From Elmis aenea (lineage: Eukaryota > Arthropoda > Insecta > Coleoptera > Elmidae), in the NCBI GenBank assembly GCA_947652605.1, contig OX393578.1, positions 58,411,415 to 58,475,414 of the forward strand: 64,000 nt of DNA, in the 5' to 3' direction. This document shows positions 47,601 through 60,700 of this stretch, piece after piece. The notes below the pieces were generated by a model that saw nothing but the letters and a program-made list of their open reading frames with translations, was not told the origin of the DNA and made no database searches. How positions within the stretch are numbered: the first letter of the stretch is position 1; each line of letters starts with the position of its first letter. The position numbers and the translations under genes were made by a program.

Positions 47601-50600
47601 TTAATGAACAACTTGAAGATTATGTTGTGTCAGGAAACTGTATTGGAGAACTTGGAGCCCTTACTGGTCGCCCCTACGACTGCACTATTATCGCAGAAAC
47701 TCCTAGTCAAGTTTATATGATTGATAACAACGTACTAAAGCAAGCGATGGAAAAAGAACCGGACAAAGTTGTAGGGTAGGTGTGGTTTTAAATCATAAGA
47801 AAATAACATTAAAGTGACGTGTTTTCAAACAGAATTAGAAACGTGGAGACCTTCTTCTGATAACGTAGAGTGCATATATCCAATTTGCTAGTTCTGTGGT
47901 TTTTAAATTGACGATTCGTGTGAAATTTCTAATTGTCAAAAATTCAAAATTTTTGCAAATGCCTTTACTGTTTGTAAAAATATTAAACAATATTAAAGCG
48001 ATAAATAACAACCACCAGTTCGTTCAGAAAACGATTAAAAATATTTTTTATGGCTCTCCAAAGTTTTCGAAAAATTGCCTAAAACTTTCTTTTAAATACT
48101 TAAAATTAGCAACTGAGACATTTTGCATTAATGCTGAAAGTGTACAGGTGTTGAAATTGCCTATGTATAACCGTTGAAGGTTACATCAGTGGTTCTCAAC
48201 CTGTGGAGCGCGCCAAATATCGGAAGGGGGGCACAAACAAATTAACGGAAAAACTATTTATTTAAACAAAAAGTTCCCAACTCAAAACGTGACGGATTTA
48301 AAAACAATTGGAGGATGTTTTTTTTTAGTCATCAGTGTGAAACTGGAGACCCCCTTTTTAGTAGTCGCTGCATAGAGAAGGGGACGCATTAAAAAAGGAG
48401 ATGGAAGAGACGGGCGTAAGTTCAAAAAGGTTGAGAAACAATGAATTAGATGTTAGATTATTTCAGTGTATCATTTTTTAATATAAATTAGCTTAATAAA
48501 ATTAATAAGACTACACCTAATAAAGAGACCAGATTATTAAGGCTCGTTTCGACAGATACTTAATATTTTTTATTTGTAAGAATCCTACTGTAAGTCTCAA
48601 GAATTTTTTTTTATATTACAGATTAGATTGCCGACTTTGGAAGTGCGTCTCAGTTAGATTGGCTGCAGCAATTTTAATGGACACGCCGACGTACCAGTCT
48701 GCAACTCAAGAGAAAGTACGCTCTGCACTGGAACGAGCGTTCGTTCCAAATCTTTCTCGTTACAAAATGTTTACGGTGAACGACATGATGGAGGACGTAA
48801 TCCTTATCGAAGGCGTCGTCGTCGACTTCATCACCAGGGAATATTACACAGCTCCTTGTTACATTCCTAGGTAATTTCTGGCAAGCTTATCACTGACGCA
48901 GTGTTACAATATATAATAAAAACAATTGCAGGACCGTGCAGAAACTAATATTACCAAGAAGCAGTCTAATGCACTTGGAAACCACCATTGAAACTAAATT
49001 GATGATCATTCCAACGAGGGACGTTGATGAATTTGAAATCATGGAACGGGAAGAAGAAATTTCTGAAATGGTATTACCGAAAATTATTACAAAAAAGCGC
49101 CTACAGTTTTTATTTGTCTGTAGGTACAGAGGTCCAGCGTTTCAATGAAATGTCTTCAGCACACGGCACTTGATCAAGCTGCGAAACAGAAGAGAAGAAA
49201 AAGGCAATTGTTTAATTTAGGTGGGCGAAAGGTGGTGAAGCATGGTGGAATTCATTCCAATGCCTCATCGTCGTTGCATTCGTCCAAAAGTCGCAATAAT
49301 ATTGTAAGTGAAGACATCAAACATAAATACAGTGCTGTGCAAATTAATTGGGACAAACAGGATATCAATGAAAGAAAAGCACCGTTACAAACTAACTTAT
49401 TCACTATTTTTCCAACATGACCAACTTTCGCTTTAATTATCTACCTCATCTCTTTAGCCTTTAATGCCACTAGTTTTCCAAACATTACTACTACTTCAGG
49501 ATCCTTATTCGCACTTTAATAAGAGGAGGTATTGTTAGGTAATCTAATTACCCGAGAAAATGTGATGTTAAAATGAAAATTGTCAGTCCGTTAAATATCT
49601 GTAACAATTTGAACCTGAAGATAAAAATTTCATCCAAATACGATGAGTCTAAAAAGTTCTCTAATATTTTTTTTAAATGAATGCAATTAAGCTCGGCCGT
49701 CAAAGCGTTGTAAAGTTTTTCACCAAGGGTAAAGGACTAAAATTTATCCATAAAAAAATGACCGTTGAGTATGGAAATAAAGCCTCATCTTTGTTCCAAA
49801 TAAAATTATGGTCTAAGCAGTTTCGACGAGATCGATTCGAAATCAGGTCGGTCAGTTAGGGCCAGAACTGATGACATGGTTCTAAAAAAATGGTAAAACG
49901 ATATTCTTCTTGGGTTTCCCACGTACTTTCTTTGTTGTATGTTCCGCTCGCGCTGCAGACTGCTATAGGGGGATTGACCCCCCCTCTTCAGTCGTTGGAG
50001 GTCAGCGCTGTCGATAGAACTTGCGGGCCTCTAGAAGCGTGACTCCTTTCTGAGAATATTGAATGCAATTTTTACATTATTTTTGGTATGATTCAACATT
50101 CAACAGTATCATAAAACCTTCATGCTGAAGGAGAACGGTTTTGTTGTAGAATAAAATACTGCCGTAGAGGGGGTAAAATTTTATCCATTTCGTTTCAAAA
50201 TGCGGGTCCCAGGTGGCGCGGGGCCCCAGATAACGCGGGGCCCTGGGTGCAGGCCCATATCGCCCATACCTAACGGCGGCCCTGTTAGTGGTACAAGAAT
50301 AATGGGTAAAGATGTGGGATGGTCAAGGATAGGTGGAAGTACTGCCACAGCACTTGCCTTAACTGTGAGGAAACTACTTGAAACCTTTACAATGACAGTC
50401 GGTCCTGGGATTAGAAACCCATTACCTTCCGATTGCAAGTTAGGTTGTTAACACAATCAGCCACAGAGCTCGGTCCATCTTTGTTGGATGAGCATTCACA
50501 ATGGCCCACAGGTTTTCGATCGGTTTTCTACCAACGTATTTACCTTTTGTTGAGCAAATAAATGTTTATTGAACTTGGAATCACATCTTGTTAGAACACC

Positions 50601-50969
50601 CTGTCATTCATTTATTACGTCGTCACTGCCAATTTAGATTTAAGATTAAAGAAAAATAGTGAATAAGAACAGAGTAGCATACGATTGGTGTAGACATGCA
50701 CAAACCGTTCCGCAGCAAGTCTAAATTATTGTTAACTAATTTAGTCGGCACTGTATTTAGTCAAAAAAGTTTCAAAGCATTCAATTCGACTTAGGTACAT
50801 TGAGCTAATGCTGTGCAATATTGTTAACATTTTCATATTACAGTCAAGTTCTCTTGGTGGCGGAAGTGAAACACAAATGCTTTACTTGTCAGTAACTGAC
50901 GAAAAAAGTGAAGAAATCTTTAATAAAAACGAGAGGCGCCCATCCAAAAGAGAAAAACGCAAAAATTAA
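38650..50969 (+). CDS. sNHE: Sperm-type Na+/H+ exchanger copy B (12 exons, 1266 aa)
   Basis: Exons: 38650-40076, 40130-40324, 40617-40791, 40898-41184, 41276-41537, 41711-41945, 43677-43928, 47502-47775, 48622-48870, 48932-49070, 49124-49303, 50844-50969. All junctions are GT-AG. Exon sizes equal those of copy A except exon 1 (+3 nt). Domains are as in copy A: leader, exchanger domain with LLEGESIVGDG, voltage sensor with S4 RLIRLIRLLRL, cNMP-binding fold with GELGALTGRP, basic tail ending SKREKRKN. Odd points: the WAGLRGA motif reads WAGLRSA, CSPTSP reads CSLTSP, and the pocket residue that is His in copy A is Tyr. Exon 6 is closer to copy C than to A. Intron 7 is enlarged by nested transposons. 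Coding capacity looks intact. Expression and function are inferred from the family. Confidence 0.85.
41946..43676. repeat. Intron 6 of sNHE copy B with copy-specific insertions
   Basis: From about 42186 the sequence departs from copies A and C. A GC-rich stretch (42200-42350) has repeated CGCTCCAG/CGGTCCA words and the palindrome CCAGTGTATTTACACTGG. At 42612 a TACAGGGTGCCC-type repeat begins, related to 5285-5345 in inverse orientation. Similarity to the other copies resumes near 43180 with a shortened LINE remnant. Confidence 0.5.
43990..44343. repeat. Solo LTR 1 (Ty3/gypsy-like)
   Basis: The 354-bp segment starts TGTTACCG and ends CGGTGACA, has a TATAAATA box (about 44065), and is flanked by the 4-bp direct repeat CAGC (43986-43989 and 44344-44347). 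The uninterrupted site is visible in copy A near 18076. Related to 58824-59225. No internal retroelement genes are present. Confidence 0.8.
45600..46794. mobile_element. hAT-type non-autonomous element with 8-bp target duplication
   Basis: The termini CAGGGACTGAG... and ...TTTTTAGTCCCTG are inverted. The flanks are ATTTTCAG on both sides (45592-45599 and 46795-46802), the 8-bp duplication typical of hAT. Copy A has the empty site near 19430. The ends are built of GAACGAAAACGAAA and AACCGGTTTT repeats; the middle is AT-rich with no transposase. Confidence 0.82.
49304..50843. repeat. Intron 11 of sNHE copy B
   Basis: Near-identical to intron 11 of copy A, including the mariner N-terminal remnant (49677-49859). 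One difference is an extra short GC-rich duplication at about 50220-50240 (GCGGGGCCC repeated). Confidence 0.55.
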
Positions 50970-52121
50970 CAGAACCTCGGAAAAGACGAGAGACTACTGT
51001 AAATATACCTGACAAAAATGAAGAATTAAGGGACCATTCATCTGAAAAATCATTTGATTCGTAATATTTTGTAAATACCACGAAATGTCAGCTGCTTCTA
51101 TAAAACCATGAACGCAAAAACCTTCGGATGCAGAAATACGGGTAGAGATTAAGAAAAATGGTTTCTTTTGAACTTAACCCTTTTGTTAAAAATATATAAA
51201 TATAGGTAGGTTAAGACTCAAATGGAATTACATAATGCGTTGATTAAGTTCTGATACATAAGAATTAAATACGTTTATGTTTATAGATGCATTTTAATTT
51301 AAATCCTTTTTTAATTGTTTCTATACCCTCCAGACACAAAATATTGTAAGATAAGTAATTCTGAGATTCTCAGAACGAAATTATTTTTTAAAATCATTTT
51401 TCTATTTAACCAATTAAATAATTGATCTGGGGCATGGATCAACTTGTTGTTTAAATACAAGATATTTTTATTGTTTATAAGGTGTTATGTTACTCCAAAT
51501 CAAAAAACACTCTACTATGAAGATGTTGTAATTACCTAGATAATAAGCTTTAAATTATTAGACCCAAGTGCTGCGTAATAGCGCGATATTATTTAAAACC
51601 AGCCATTTCAAATCTCTATGCGCACAAAATTATTATTTTTTTATATGGGCGTATATTTTTTGAATGTAGGCAACTTGCCATACCCCTAAACTTGACTTCT
51701 TTGGTATAGGCTACTTTTCCTACAAGCACTACAAGGGGTATTAAGATTGATCTCCATACTAAGATTGTAAGAAAGAGATCAATATGATTAGTTTGTTTAT
51801 AAGGAGTCGGAGTCGCACAGATTTTCTATCATAATGTATGCATGGAGATTCTACTTTTGGACTAAACCATGATATACAGTGTTGTTCGGTAAGATAGGTA
51901 CACCCGAGGCCTTCGTTATACTACAAATTATTTGAGGACATAGATCGACATATTGACATTATAGATATATCAAGCAATGAATTTATGGTTTTGATTTATT
52001 TTAAAGGATATTATAATATACAGGGTGAGTAACGACGGACGCCACGGAGTTTTGTGGCCAAACGGTATATATTTTCAATTTTTTGCCGCCGTTAGATTAT
52101 GTAAGTCAATAACGGCAATTC
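50970..52121. other. 3' flank of sNHE copy B and unknown sequence
   Basis: Up to about 51597 this matches the flanks of copy A (23601-24088 plus 30606-30747), without the Helitron-like insertions. From 51598 to 52121 there is no gene. A TACAGGGTGAGTAACG repeat end starts at 52019 and continues to the FA2H fragment, so a mobile element probably caused the truncation. Confidence 0.5.
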
Positions 52122-52866
52122 CATATTTGCAATTTTATTCCATTTCGCTTCACACGGACTACACCATAAGGTAAATGTGTATCGACAAAGAACGTCTTTG
52201 GAAAAATGTCAAACCAACGTACCTAATACGATAATTGTATATTTATAGGTCCCTTTTGATTCTGGTCGGCTTGTTTTTCCACCAGTACCCGCTGTTTTAA
52301 TCGCAACTGTAATATACACCATGTTCTCAATAGTTTTTCCATACAAGATACTCAATTTGATTATGGCTGGATTTTTATTAGGTACGTATTAACAAATATA
52401 GTTCAATTTTAACTTCATAAATATGCGTTTAATTTGCTTGTTACAGACCACTATTAGTTTTAATCAATTGGTGCCGTACAAATGTATACCATTTTTTTTT
52501 CAGGTTATTTAATCTACGATATGATCCACTATTATGTGCACCACGGTGTTCCTGCTGATGGGACTTACATGTACAATTTGAAAAGGTACCACAATCATCA
52601 TCATTTTGGGCGACCTGACGTGGGTAAGTAAAAATAACAATAAAACGAATAATTTGTATGAGATTTTAAAAACGAAATAAGTTTAATACACCTCTCTAAC
52701 AACTAAATATTGACAATAGTAACTTATCTTCAGTATTAATTCTTATTTCTTTCATGTGTTAGATTTTGGAGTAAGCAGCCCATTGTGGGACAAAGCTTTT
52801 GGAACGCTCATTGATCTAAGAATAAGAAAACTTGCAATGAGTATCAAATGGTACACTAACAAATAA
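52122..52866 (+). pseudogene. FA2H: FA2H copy C, 5'-truncated
   Basis: It starts inside the exon equivalent to 10923-11086 of copy B. It keeps the end of that exon (to 52170) and full exons 52249-52381, 52504-52623 and 52763-52866 (TAA). The retained exons are open, with a 6-base in-frame insertion (IR) in the last one, a Gln to Arg change in HFGQPDVG, and Gly to Asp at the last junction. The cytochrome b5 domain, the first exons and the HRWVFH motif are missing, so the product could not be a working hydroxylase. It is most similar to copy B, including its introns. Next to an AT-rich repeat end at 52019. Confidence 0.85.
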
Positions 52867-52907
52867 ATCTAGAACAAAAGTTTCTTAAGAAAAAAAAAAA
52901 AAAAAAC

Positions 52908-53235
52908 TCAAGGTGCTACATAAAAGAAGAAAAGTTAGTGGCAAACTTAGTCGTGATTAAATTTAAATTGTAACTCTTTTTAGACTTACTAATATTTATT
53001 TACCTAAATATGTATATTGTTTTATATTTAGGTTTACAACTTAATCTATATTAGATAATAAAATAAGGCTGTATAATTGATTGTAAGGGCAATTTTGTAT
53101 TTACAGGTATGTTATTTATAAAATATAAAGATGATTAATTAAAAAAAAAACTGGCTCATAATTAGAATTGCAACAAATGTTAAAGTATATTTAATACAAT
53201 AAATTTTGAATCATTTTAAAACAAGTGATCAAAAA
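52908..53235. repeat. FA2H 3' flank, third copy
   Basis: Diverged copy of 11815-12150, following the truncated FA2H. It marks the start of the third duplicated block. Confidence 0.65.
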
Positions 53236-53379
53236 TGATCGATTGTTATGATTTATAGAAACCCTAAAGTACAAAATTTTAAAATGAAAATAAATAAACA
53301 CATATCTTGAAAAAAACAGACATTTACTTTTTTTCTGCACATGTATTTCATAAAACGATGGAATGTGTAAACATTCCAT

Positions 53380-54195
53380 CTGAGTGAAAAGAGTTTCTAA
53401 TACAAGTTGGTCAGCAAGAGCAGATGATGTATTAGCTGTAAAACTTGGTTTCACCCATTTAAAAGAGGCGCTAACTAAAATTTGTAATTCAGAAGCGGAA
53501 AAAAAATATCATAGTGGAGGCGATTTCACTTCTGAAGAAAATGGACAAATATGAAACCGCCCTAATGACAGTGAAGTGGAATACTATTTTCCAAAAAATT
53601 TATGCTACTAGTAAATCACTGCAATCAGAGGAGTGCAAACTATTGAAAGGACCTACCCTACTGAAGGTAATTAGAAAATTTTATCAATAATTTCAGAGAA
53701 TTTAAAAAAGACGCAACTGATTTATCAGGGGTAACATTTAATGTGGAAGATGGACCAACTCGTAGACAACAAAAGAGAAAAATCTTTTTAATGAAAACAA
53801 AGAAGTCTGACATGAATTTAGAATAAGAGCAAATTTCATAATTTATTTATTTTATACCATACTATCTGATAACACCAGAACAGAACTATCTCAAAGAACT
53901 CAGACGTATAAAGTTGTTGTAGAGCCTATTCGAATATTTTTTGATAGGAATTTATCAATAGAAGAAAAAAAGAACGCAATAAAAAAGTTAGAGAATATTT
54001 ACAAAAAGACATTGATGTTTGTACTTTTGAAGATGAATTTGACAATTTTTTAATATTTCTAAAAGAAAACGAGGACACCATAAAAACCACACCAGACATC
54101 TTTCGAGCTGCCAAAGAAATGTCTTGCACCTTTCCGAATGTTGAAATATTATTGAACTTTTTTGTAACAATTTTTACCGTTTGGGGCCCCCACTT
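53380..54195 (+). pseudogene. Decayed hAT-family (ZMYM1-like) transposase fragment
   Basis: Frameshifted + strand reading: a DGPTRRQQKRKIF segment near 53750, then after several stops a C-terminal KEMSCTFPNVEILLNFFVTI (about 54113-54172). This resembles the start of the hAT dimerisation region (FPN..IALRI.LTIPV). The similarity stops abruptly at about 54195. The call rests on this one motif plus overall composition. Confidence 0.45.
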
Positions 54196-54204
54196 GACTT
54201 GATC

Positions 54205-54475
54205 CGCCACTACGTCTACTCACCTGATGTAGCTCCAGCTGATTTTTTCCTATTCTCTAAATTAACTATTACAATGAAAGGAACGAGGTTCGAGGATGTC
54301 TAAGCGATCCAGAAGACTGCAAAAAAAGCACCCAAAGGCGATTACGGAAGAAGCGTGTTCAAGGGCCTTCGATTCGTTGTATAAGCGATGTAAACGGTAT
54401 TCAGGAGCGGGCGGGGATTATATTGAACGATGACATAAATGAATACTATTGCCCTTATCAAGTGTTTTATTATGC
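54205..54475 (+). pseudogene. Mariner remnant upstream of sNHE copy C
   Basis: C-terminal mariner transposase piece: YSPDVAPADFFLFSKL, KGTRFEDV and, after a frameshift, a YKRCKRYSGAGGDYIER end. It keeps more of the extreme C-terminus than the remnants at 12351 and 37706. Confidence 0.78.
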
Positions 54476-54742
54476 CTCAGTCCGGGAACTTAATTGTCAC
54501 ACTGTGTATTTGCCATTTAAGTTCTTTTTCCGCACATATTTCAAATGAAAAATAGGAAATGTTGTGACAGCTATCAATTCACCTCAGCTCTCTACAAGCA
54601 CAACTCCCTCACAACCAAATTTCTGGTCATGTAAATAAAGATGGCGAAAAACAAAATTTATTTTGAAAGTTTTATAAACTGGTGAAAAGTTTTATTATTT
54701 GTATACAAAAGATAAAATTTAAAACAAATATATATTACAATA

Positions 54743-57700
54743 ATGTGGCTTTTAAAAATGTGGTTCGTGTTCTTCATTAGTGTAGCTAGTGCCAATGAAC
54801 AATCAAACGACACGTTCGCTGCAGTTCAAGTGAGTGAATATGTTGGGAATGCATATTTATTTATATTTACGGCCTTGTTCATTGGATCAGTGTGCCGTGC
54901 TGTAAAAAAAGCCTACATACTGCACATACCACTCAGGATTAAGATGGTATTCTTCGGAGCGCTCATAGGTGTCGTTTCAAGATATAGTTCAGCTGTGAAA
55001 CAGTGGTGTGAAATAACGTCGACAAACGCAGAGACTCTGCTCATAACTTGTCTGCCGATACTGTTGTTCAAGACTTCGTTCTGCATTGATGGACGCACTT
55101 TCATGCGATCCTTGGGACAGATATTTCTTGTGGCAGTACCTGGACTCATTTTTTCGGCTGTTTCTATAGGGATAATGATGATGTTTGTTTTACAACACCA
55201 CAACTGGAGTTATTCCGTGGGAATATTGTTTGGCATCGTTTGTAGTCCCACGAGCCCAATTGAAATAATGGCAATACTCAATGAACAAGGGCACTCAAAG
55301 CAGTTGGCTGTTTTACTTGAAGGAGAATCCATGATTGGTGATGGTATTTCAATTATCCTGTTTGAAACGATGATGGGTCATATTTTAGGTTCCGTAGCCC
55401 ATTGGTATCAAATTATCTTCGTATTTTTAAGATTTTCATTGGGTGGCCTTATTCTAGGATTGTTGATTGGTTGTATCACTAGATTTCTTATAGGAAAAGT
55501 GTATAACGATCCAATAAACGCACTAACAGTGACCTTGGCATCAGCTTATTTAAGCAATTACATTGGTTATGAGTTATTAAATGTCTCTGGTATGATAGCG
55601 ATAGTTGTGGTTGGGATCATGGCAGGTTTTGAAAGAGCGAGTTTGTCTGCGGAAATTGAAATTTTCTTAATGCAGTTTTGGGACATGATGGATTACGCCA
55701 TGAACACCGTTCTGTGTTTTATAATGGGAGTTATTTTTACGGCAAGTGTTATAGATTACATTGAATATGCAGATTACGCGTTGGTTTTCGTGACGTACGT
55801 GGTTGTATTCGCCACTCGGTTCATAACTTTCTTACTTCTTGCGCCGATTCTTAGTCGCATTGGGTATGGAATAAGTTTTCGGGCTTTGTTGGTAGCCGTG
55901 TGGGCTGGTTTGCGTGGTGCTGTGTCGTTTTGTTTGGTTTTGGGCCTCTTATCTTACGAACCTCTGAAGCTCATGGGCAGAGAGACACTAGTGCAAGTAG
56001 CGTCTTTGATTGCTCTAACGCTGCTGATAAACGTCATCACCATGCCGACGCTTTTGCGCCTACTGGGACTATCAGAACAGTCGCCAGCCCGAATAATGAA
56101 CATGAACAACTGCATAAAACACTTACTGGACAGAAGGGATAGAACAATTTCGATACTTAAGATGGACAGGTATAGTTCTTTGTCCGACGCCTATCTCTTT
56201 TTGTTACACGAAACCAATTCCAGATTTTTGGCTGATGCGAACTGGCCCCTTGTTAGTACAGCTACCACAATAAAACATCCCTACAAAATTAAAATTAGCG
56301 ATAGTGATGACGAGGACATTGAAGATTACTGGCTTGGCAAACGTCCGACAACTTGTCCGGATTGCAAAAAGGAAATTCCCCACCAACCAACCGTCAAGGA
56401 AATGCAAAATATGATTAAGTAAGTAATTTGTTACTAAGCAACATTGAAAAAACAAAAATGCATGAACACTAACCATACCACCAACCACTAAAAAATGTCA
56501 TTCGGGAAGTGTTACAATCTTCGTTTCCGGGTTTGGAACCGCGTCTTCTTGATTTGTGTGACGTTTCTACCATTTTATGTTGGTCTTTATCAAACGACTT
56601 CGGGAAGTGTCAAAACATACATGTTCCGCTTTGCTACTATCGACCGTTCAAACGTCAGTAGCAGGCCGGAATATAAGTATTCAAATCAAATACCAATAGT
56701 TATCGTCATCTTTGAGATAATCCGCCATAATTGGTTTTAAATGGTACTAATAGATACCTTCAACTTATCTCATCCTACGACTTTAGTGCGCCATACTAAT
56801 ACTAAAATTATTTTTAGGGAAGCGAGATTAAGAATACTAAAAGCAAAGAAAATTTCATACGCGCGACAGTATGAAAAAGGAATGATAACGAAAGATGGCA
56901 TGAGAGTCTTAGTACGAGCAGTAGAAGTGGCCATGGACACTCAGGCCGCTCTAATCGAACTAGATGGATTGCATAAGCTTTTCCAACGTCAGGTAAAGGA
57001 GAAATACTTTGATATTTTAGTAAATAACTGTACAAAACTTGGCATTTTAGGGATTTTTGCATAACCTCCGAAGAAAGTTGTTGGTACTATTTTTCCAGAA
57101 GAGTGAAACAAACATCAAACCACCAAGAAAATATTGGCGAAGAAAATGCTACCACATTATAATGCATCCTGCGTTCACTATATTTATTAATTGTGCTATT
57201 GTCCTCAGTATTATCCCTATAGGATTGGAGATTGGTTTGAATCCTAGATCTGGTTCAACGATAGCTTCATGTTTAAAGGGGCTCAACACAGTGTTCTTCG
57301 CAATCTATTTTTTTGAATTCTTGCTTAAAATTTACGGATATTCTTGGATTTACGTGTGCAAACACGGATTTGGAACATATTTTAGGTACGTTACCAATTA
57401 AATAATTATTATTAAAATAATTACTTATCAAAAACCCAAGTCCTATGTTTTTTTTTTGTAGATCGTATTGGAATGTTTTTGATTTTCTGGTATTGGTATT
57501 GGCATTGGTGGACTTGGTTATAGATTGCATTGATGCGTTCGTTGAATCATTTGATAAATCAGACAGTACAGCCCATACAGTATCTGCTGCTGCACAATTT
57601 ATAAGAATAATAAGATTGATCCGTCTATTACGTTTGTGCGTCGCTTGGCAATCTGGATTAATTAAATTTTGCGATTCTAATATAGACAAACAATTGGCAT

Positions 57701-60700
57701 ACGCCTATGACATTGGCAAGGTAATGTTCATTCCACTGTACCTGGTGATTTAGTTTGACTGTCGCACCCCTATAACTTTGTTATTTTAGAAGAAATCCCT
57801 TATAAACTTAAATTTTTGTTAATCGCAAGAAATTCAGTATACAATGACGTAGAAACGTATTTTTCTACAATACTAATTCCGACATTTTTAGGGTTTTGTT
57901 ACCGGTGAAGAAGAAGTGTCCGAAATGTTACCATACATGATAGACAACAAAGCAATCCGAGAAGATTGTCGTCTAATGATGGAAGCCGATCGTCTAGCCG
58001 TCACCAAATTACTTGGAATGATACAGAAAGACAGACCTTGGATAGCCGTAACAGTTAAAACGCGCCAAGCCATAAGAGCAACGTTAAACTCCATGGCACA
58101 TGCTATAACTGAACTTAAAGAATCTGGTAAGAAGGCTACGAAACAATTTATGCAGCAATAATTTAATTTTTTGAATATTTTAATAATTTCCCCTTAGGCA
58201 AACACTTACGACCCACACATTTCTTAAGTCTAAAAAATAACCAAAAAAGTCGCATATTGACAAGTCAGTTGAGTACGGTGGGTGCGCTGTTACTTTTATA
58301 TTTATTTATTCCAGCCAAAAACTGGGGAGTTCAAGGTATATGAAAAGAAGCATTTTTGCGACGGAGCATAATCCTGTTCTCTAGAAAGAATTCTGGGGAA
58401 TAATTCAGAAAAACATTGTTTGTGTATTACTCGCTGTAAAAGTATTTTGTGCATCTAGTATAATTGCACTGATCAGGCCCGTAAACTGCATCCATTACTT
58501 ATTTCTTTGCTCGCTGCTTTTTGGTTGTTGTGGGAGTCAGATCATCTTCGTGAATCCATAAACGTCCTGCCTATTTTTGCTGCTGAAGTCTTTTTGGGTT
58601 CAAAAGTTTTATTTTTTTAAATTTATTCATTAGTCCTTCTACTGTTAGGTGTAATACTGTTGAGCTGTGTTATGCTGACTTTTTTCATGTTTTTCTGTCT
58701 GGTGCTAGCTTTTTTATGCCTTTCCATTTATCGTTTTTATCTTTTGCTGTTTTATTTACTTCGTCTTGCCAGGTTTTTTCTCGGTCTAGCTCTTTTGGTT
58801 TTTCCTGTAATTTTGCTTCATAGTGTTACCGTGAGCGCTATTGGTCATCCCTACTCCACTCTTCGACCAATAGCGTGCCAAGCTCTGGCACGCACCCGGG
58901 TATAATGGTCAAATTGCACGCTCTGGCAAGTCACTTCTAGTACACAAATAAGACTTATTATTTCACAAGTGCTAAAGTAAGACTTCGAGGCTCGCATCAC
59001 AGCGGAGTACGCAATGAAGTGATGCGCAGCCTCAACCAAGTTCGGTACTCCGACGTCAGTGCGCTATTACTCGTAATACGCCACACATCATCACGACCAT
59101 CCATCATAAGCATATCATCAACGCAGTCACCTGAAGCCTATGCCGACCCGGCACCTCCGCCACTACGAAGCGGACACCGTCGCCTCCACCACGAATCCGC
59201 CGCCGTTAAAAACCTCTCTGTGACAATAGCTTTTCAGCTTTTCTGTTTAACCCTCCTTCTTTCATACTATAAATGTGACCCACCCGTCCCAGCCGTCTTT
59301 CTTGTATTTTTGTTCCCTATATGTTTTTTGGTGTTTCCTTGTGTTTTTCTAAGAAATATCATTTCTGCTGCATTCACGCGCTACTATTTTTATTTGTGTG
59401 TCCACGTTTCACTTCCGTATAAAAGTGCCGGAGTTACTACCTTTACTACCTGATTTTACCTCTTCAACTCTTTTTCGTTTTGGAACTTCTCTATTTTACA
59501 AGAATGTTGTTCTTAAACTGTCAAATATTCTCCCCACATTTCCTGTCCTTTCGCTTATTTCCTTGTCCATTCCTACATTAGTCTCTATGATCACTCTCTG
59601 AATATTTAAAGCTTTCTACCTCTTTCAATTTCCAACCTAAGCCCATTTAGGGAGATCTTATGCCTTTTTTTCTCTGCTGTAACGATCATAGTTTAAGTTT
59701 TTTCTGTACTTGATTTCATATTGATTTTTTCCAATTCCTGGTTTAGATTTTCTAGATTATTCTTCTACATTCAATATTTTTATACCGGAGCTAAATTGTA
59801 GCCAACGAATGCGCTTGTTCACTTAAAGTTTAATCAAAACTTTCTTTGTTTCCTCAAGCATACGCAGTATAACTTATATCTAAAATATACAAAGTGTGTA
59901 ATATTTGTATTCCACATTTCTATTGAGTCCCTAATCATTCTTTTAGAATAGTTGTTGGCTTTATTTACCTTTATTTATTTATTTATTTAAAAATAATAAA
60001 TTTAACTTGTTTCGTTCTGCTTTTTTTTAATTAGGTTGGATTGACGATATAGAATTTACAAAATTGATGGAATCAATGGAGGAACGATTAAAGTTCATAC
60101 GATCACACGTAAAGTCAATAGAGCCTAGTCCGCCCAAAGTTATACTAAAAGAAGTGTCATGGATGGCGGACGATGAAGCGATATTTAAGTTCTTTTACGA
60201 AAATGTCGTTACAAAGGTATATGACTCTGGCGATGTCGTGTATATGGACGGAGAAATGCCTGACGGGATTTATCTTATAATAACAGGTAACCGTTTAATT
60301 CATTACCTATAAATACAGTGCCCCAATAAACAATGACTGGTCCCAGAACCCTGAATTTTTAAGAAAATCAATGAAAAACTCCCTATCACATGATATACAA
60401 TTTGATTTTCTTACGCGAACAACTTTTTTTATGGATATAGCAAACATTAAATCAGAAAAAGACCTGTGAAAAAATTACAAAACCAACGCAGCGTAAAACA
60501 TTGTGTATGCGGGAATATTAAAATATATATGTATATACAAAGTGTGTGTGTGTGTGGCGAAAGCGCTGCACGTGGCGATGTTCTTGGTAAAATTCTAAGT
60601 CGAAAATCTTAATACAAAAATGTTGTACCATGCTACCTATGGCCTCAGGAACCATTTAAAAAAACAACAATTTGGCCACCTTGCATCCACTGATTTGCGT

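Noticed and set aside
50181..50451. GC-rich ORFs in intron 11 of copy B
   Set aside because: Low-complexity, present on both strands, and disrupted in copy A; no support as genes.
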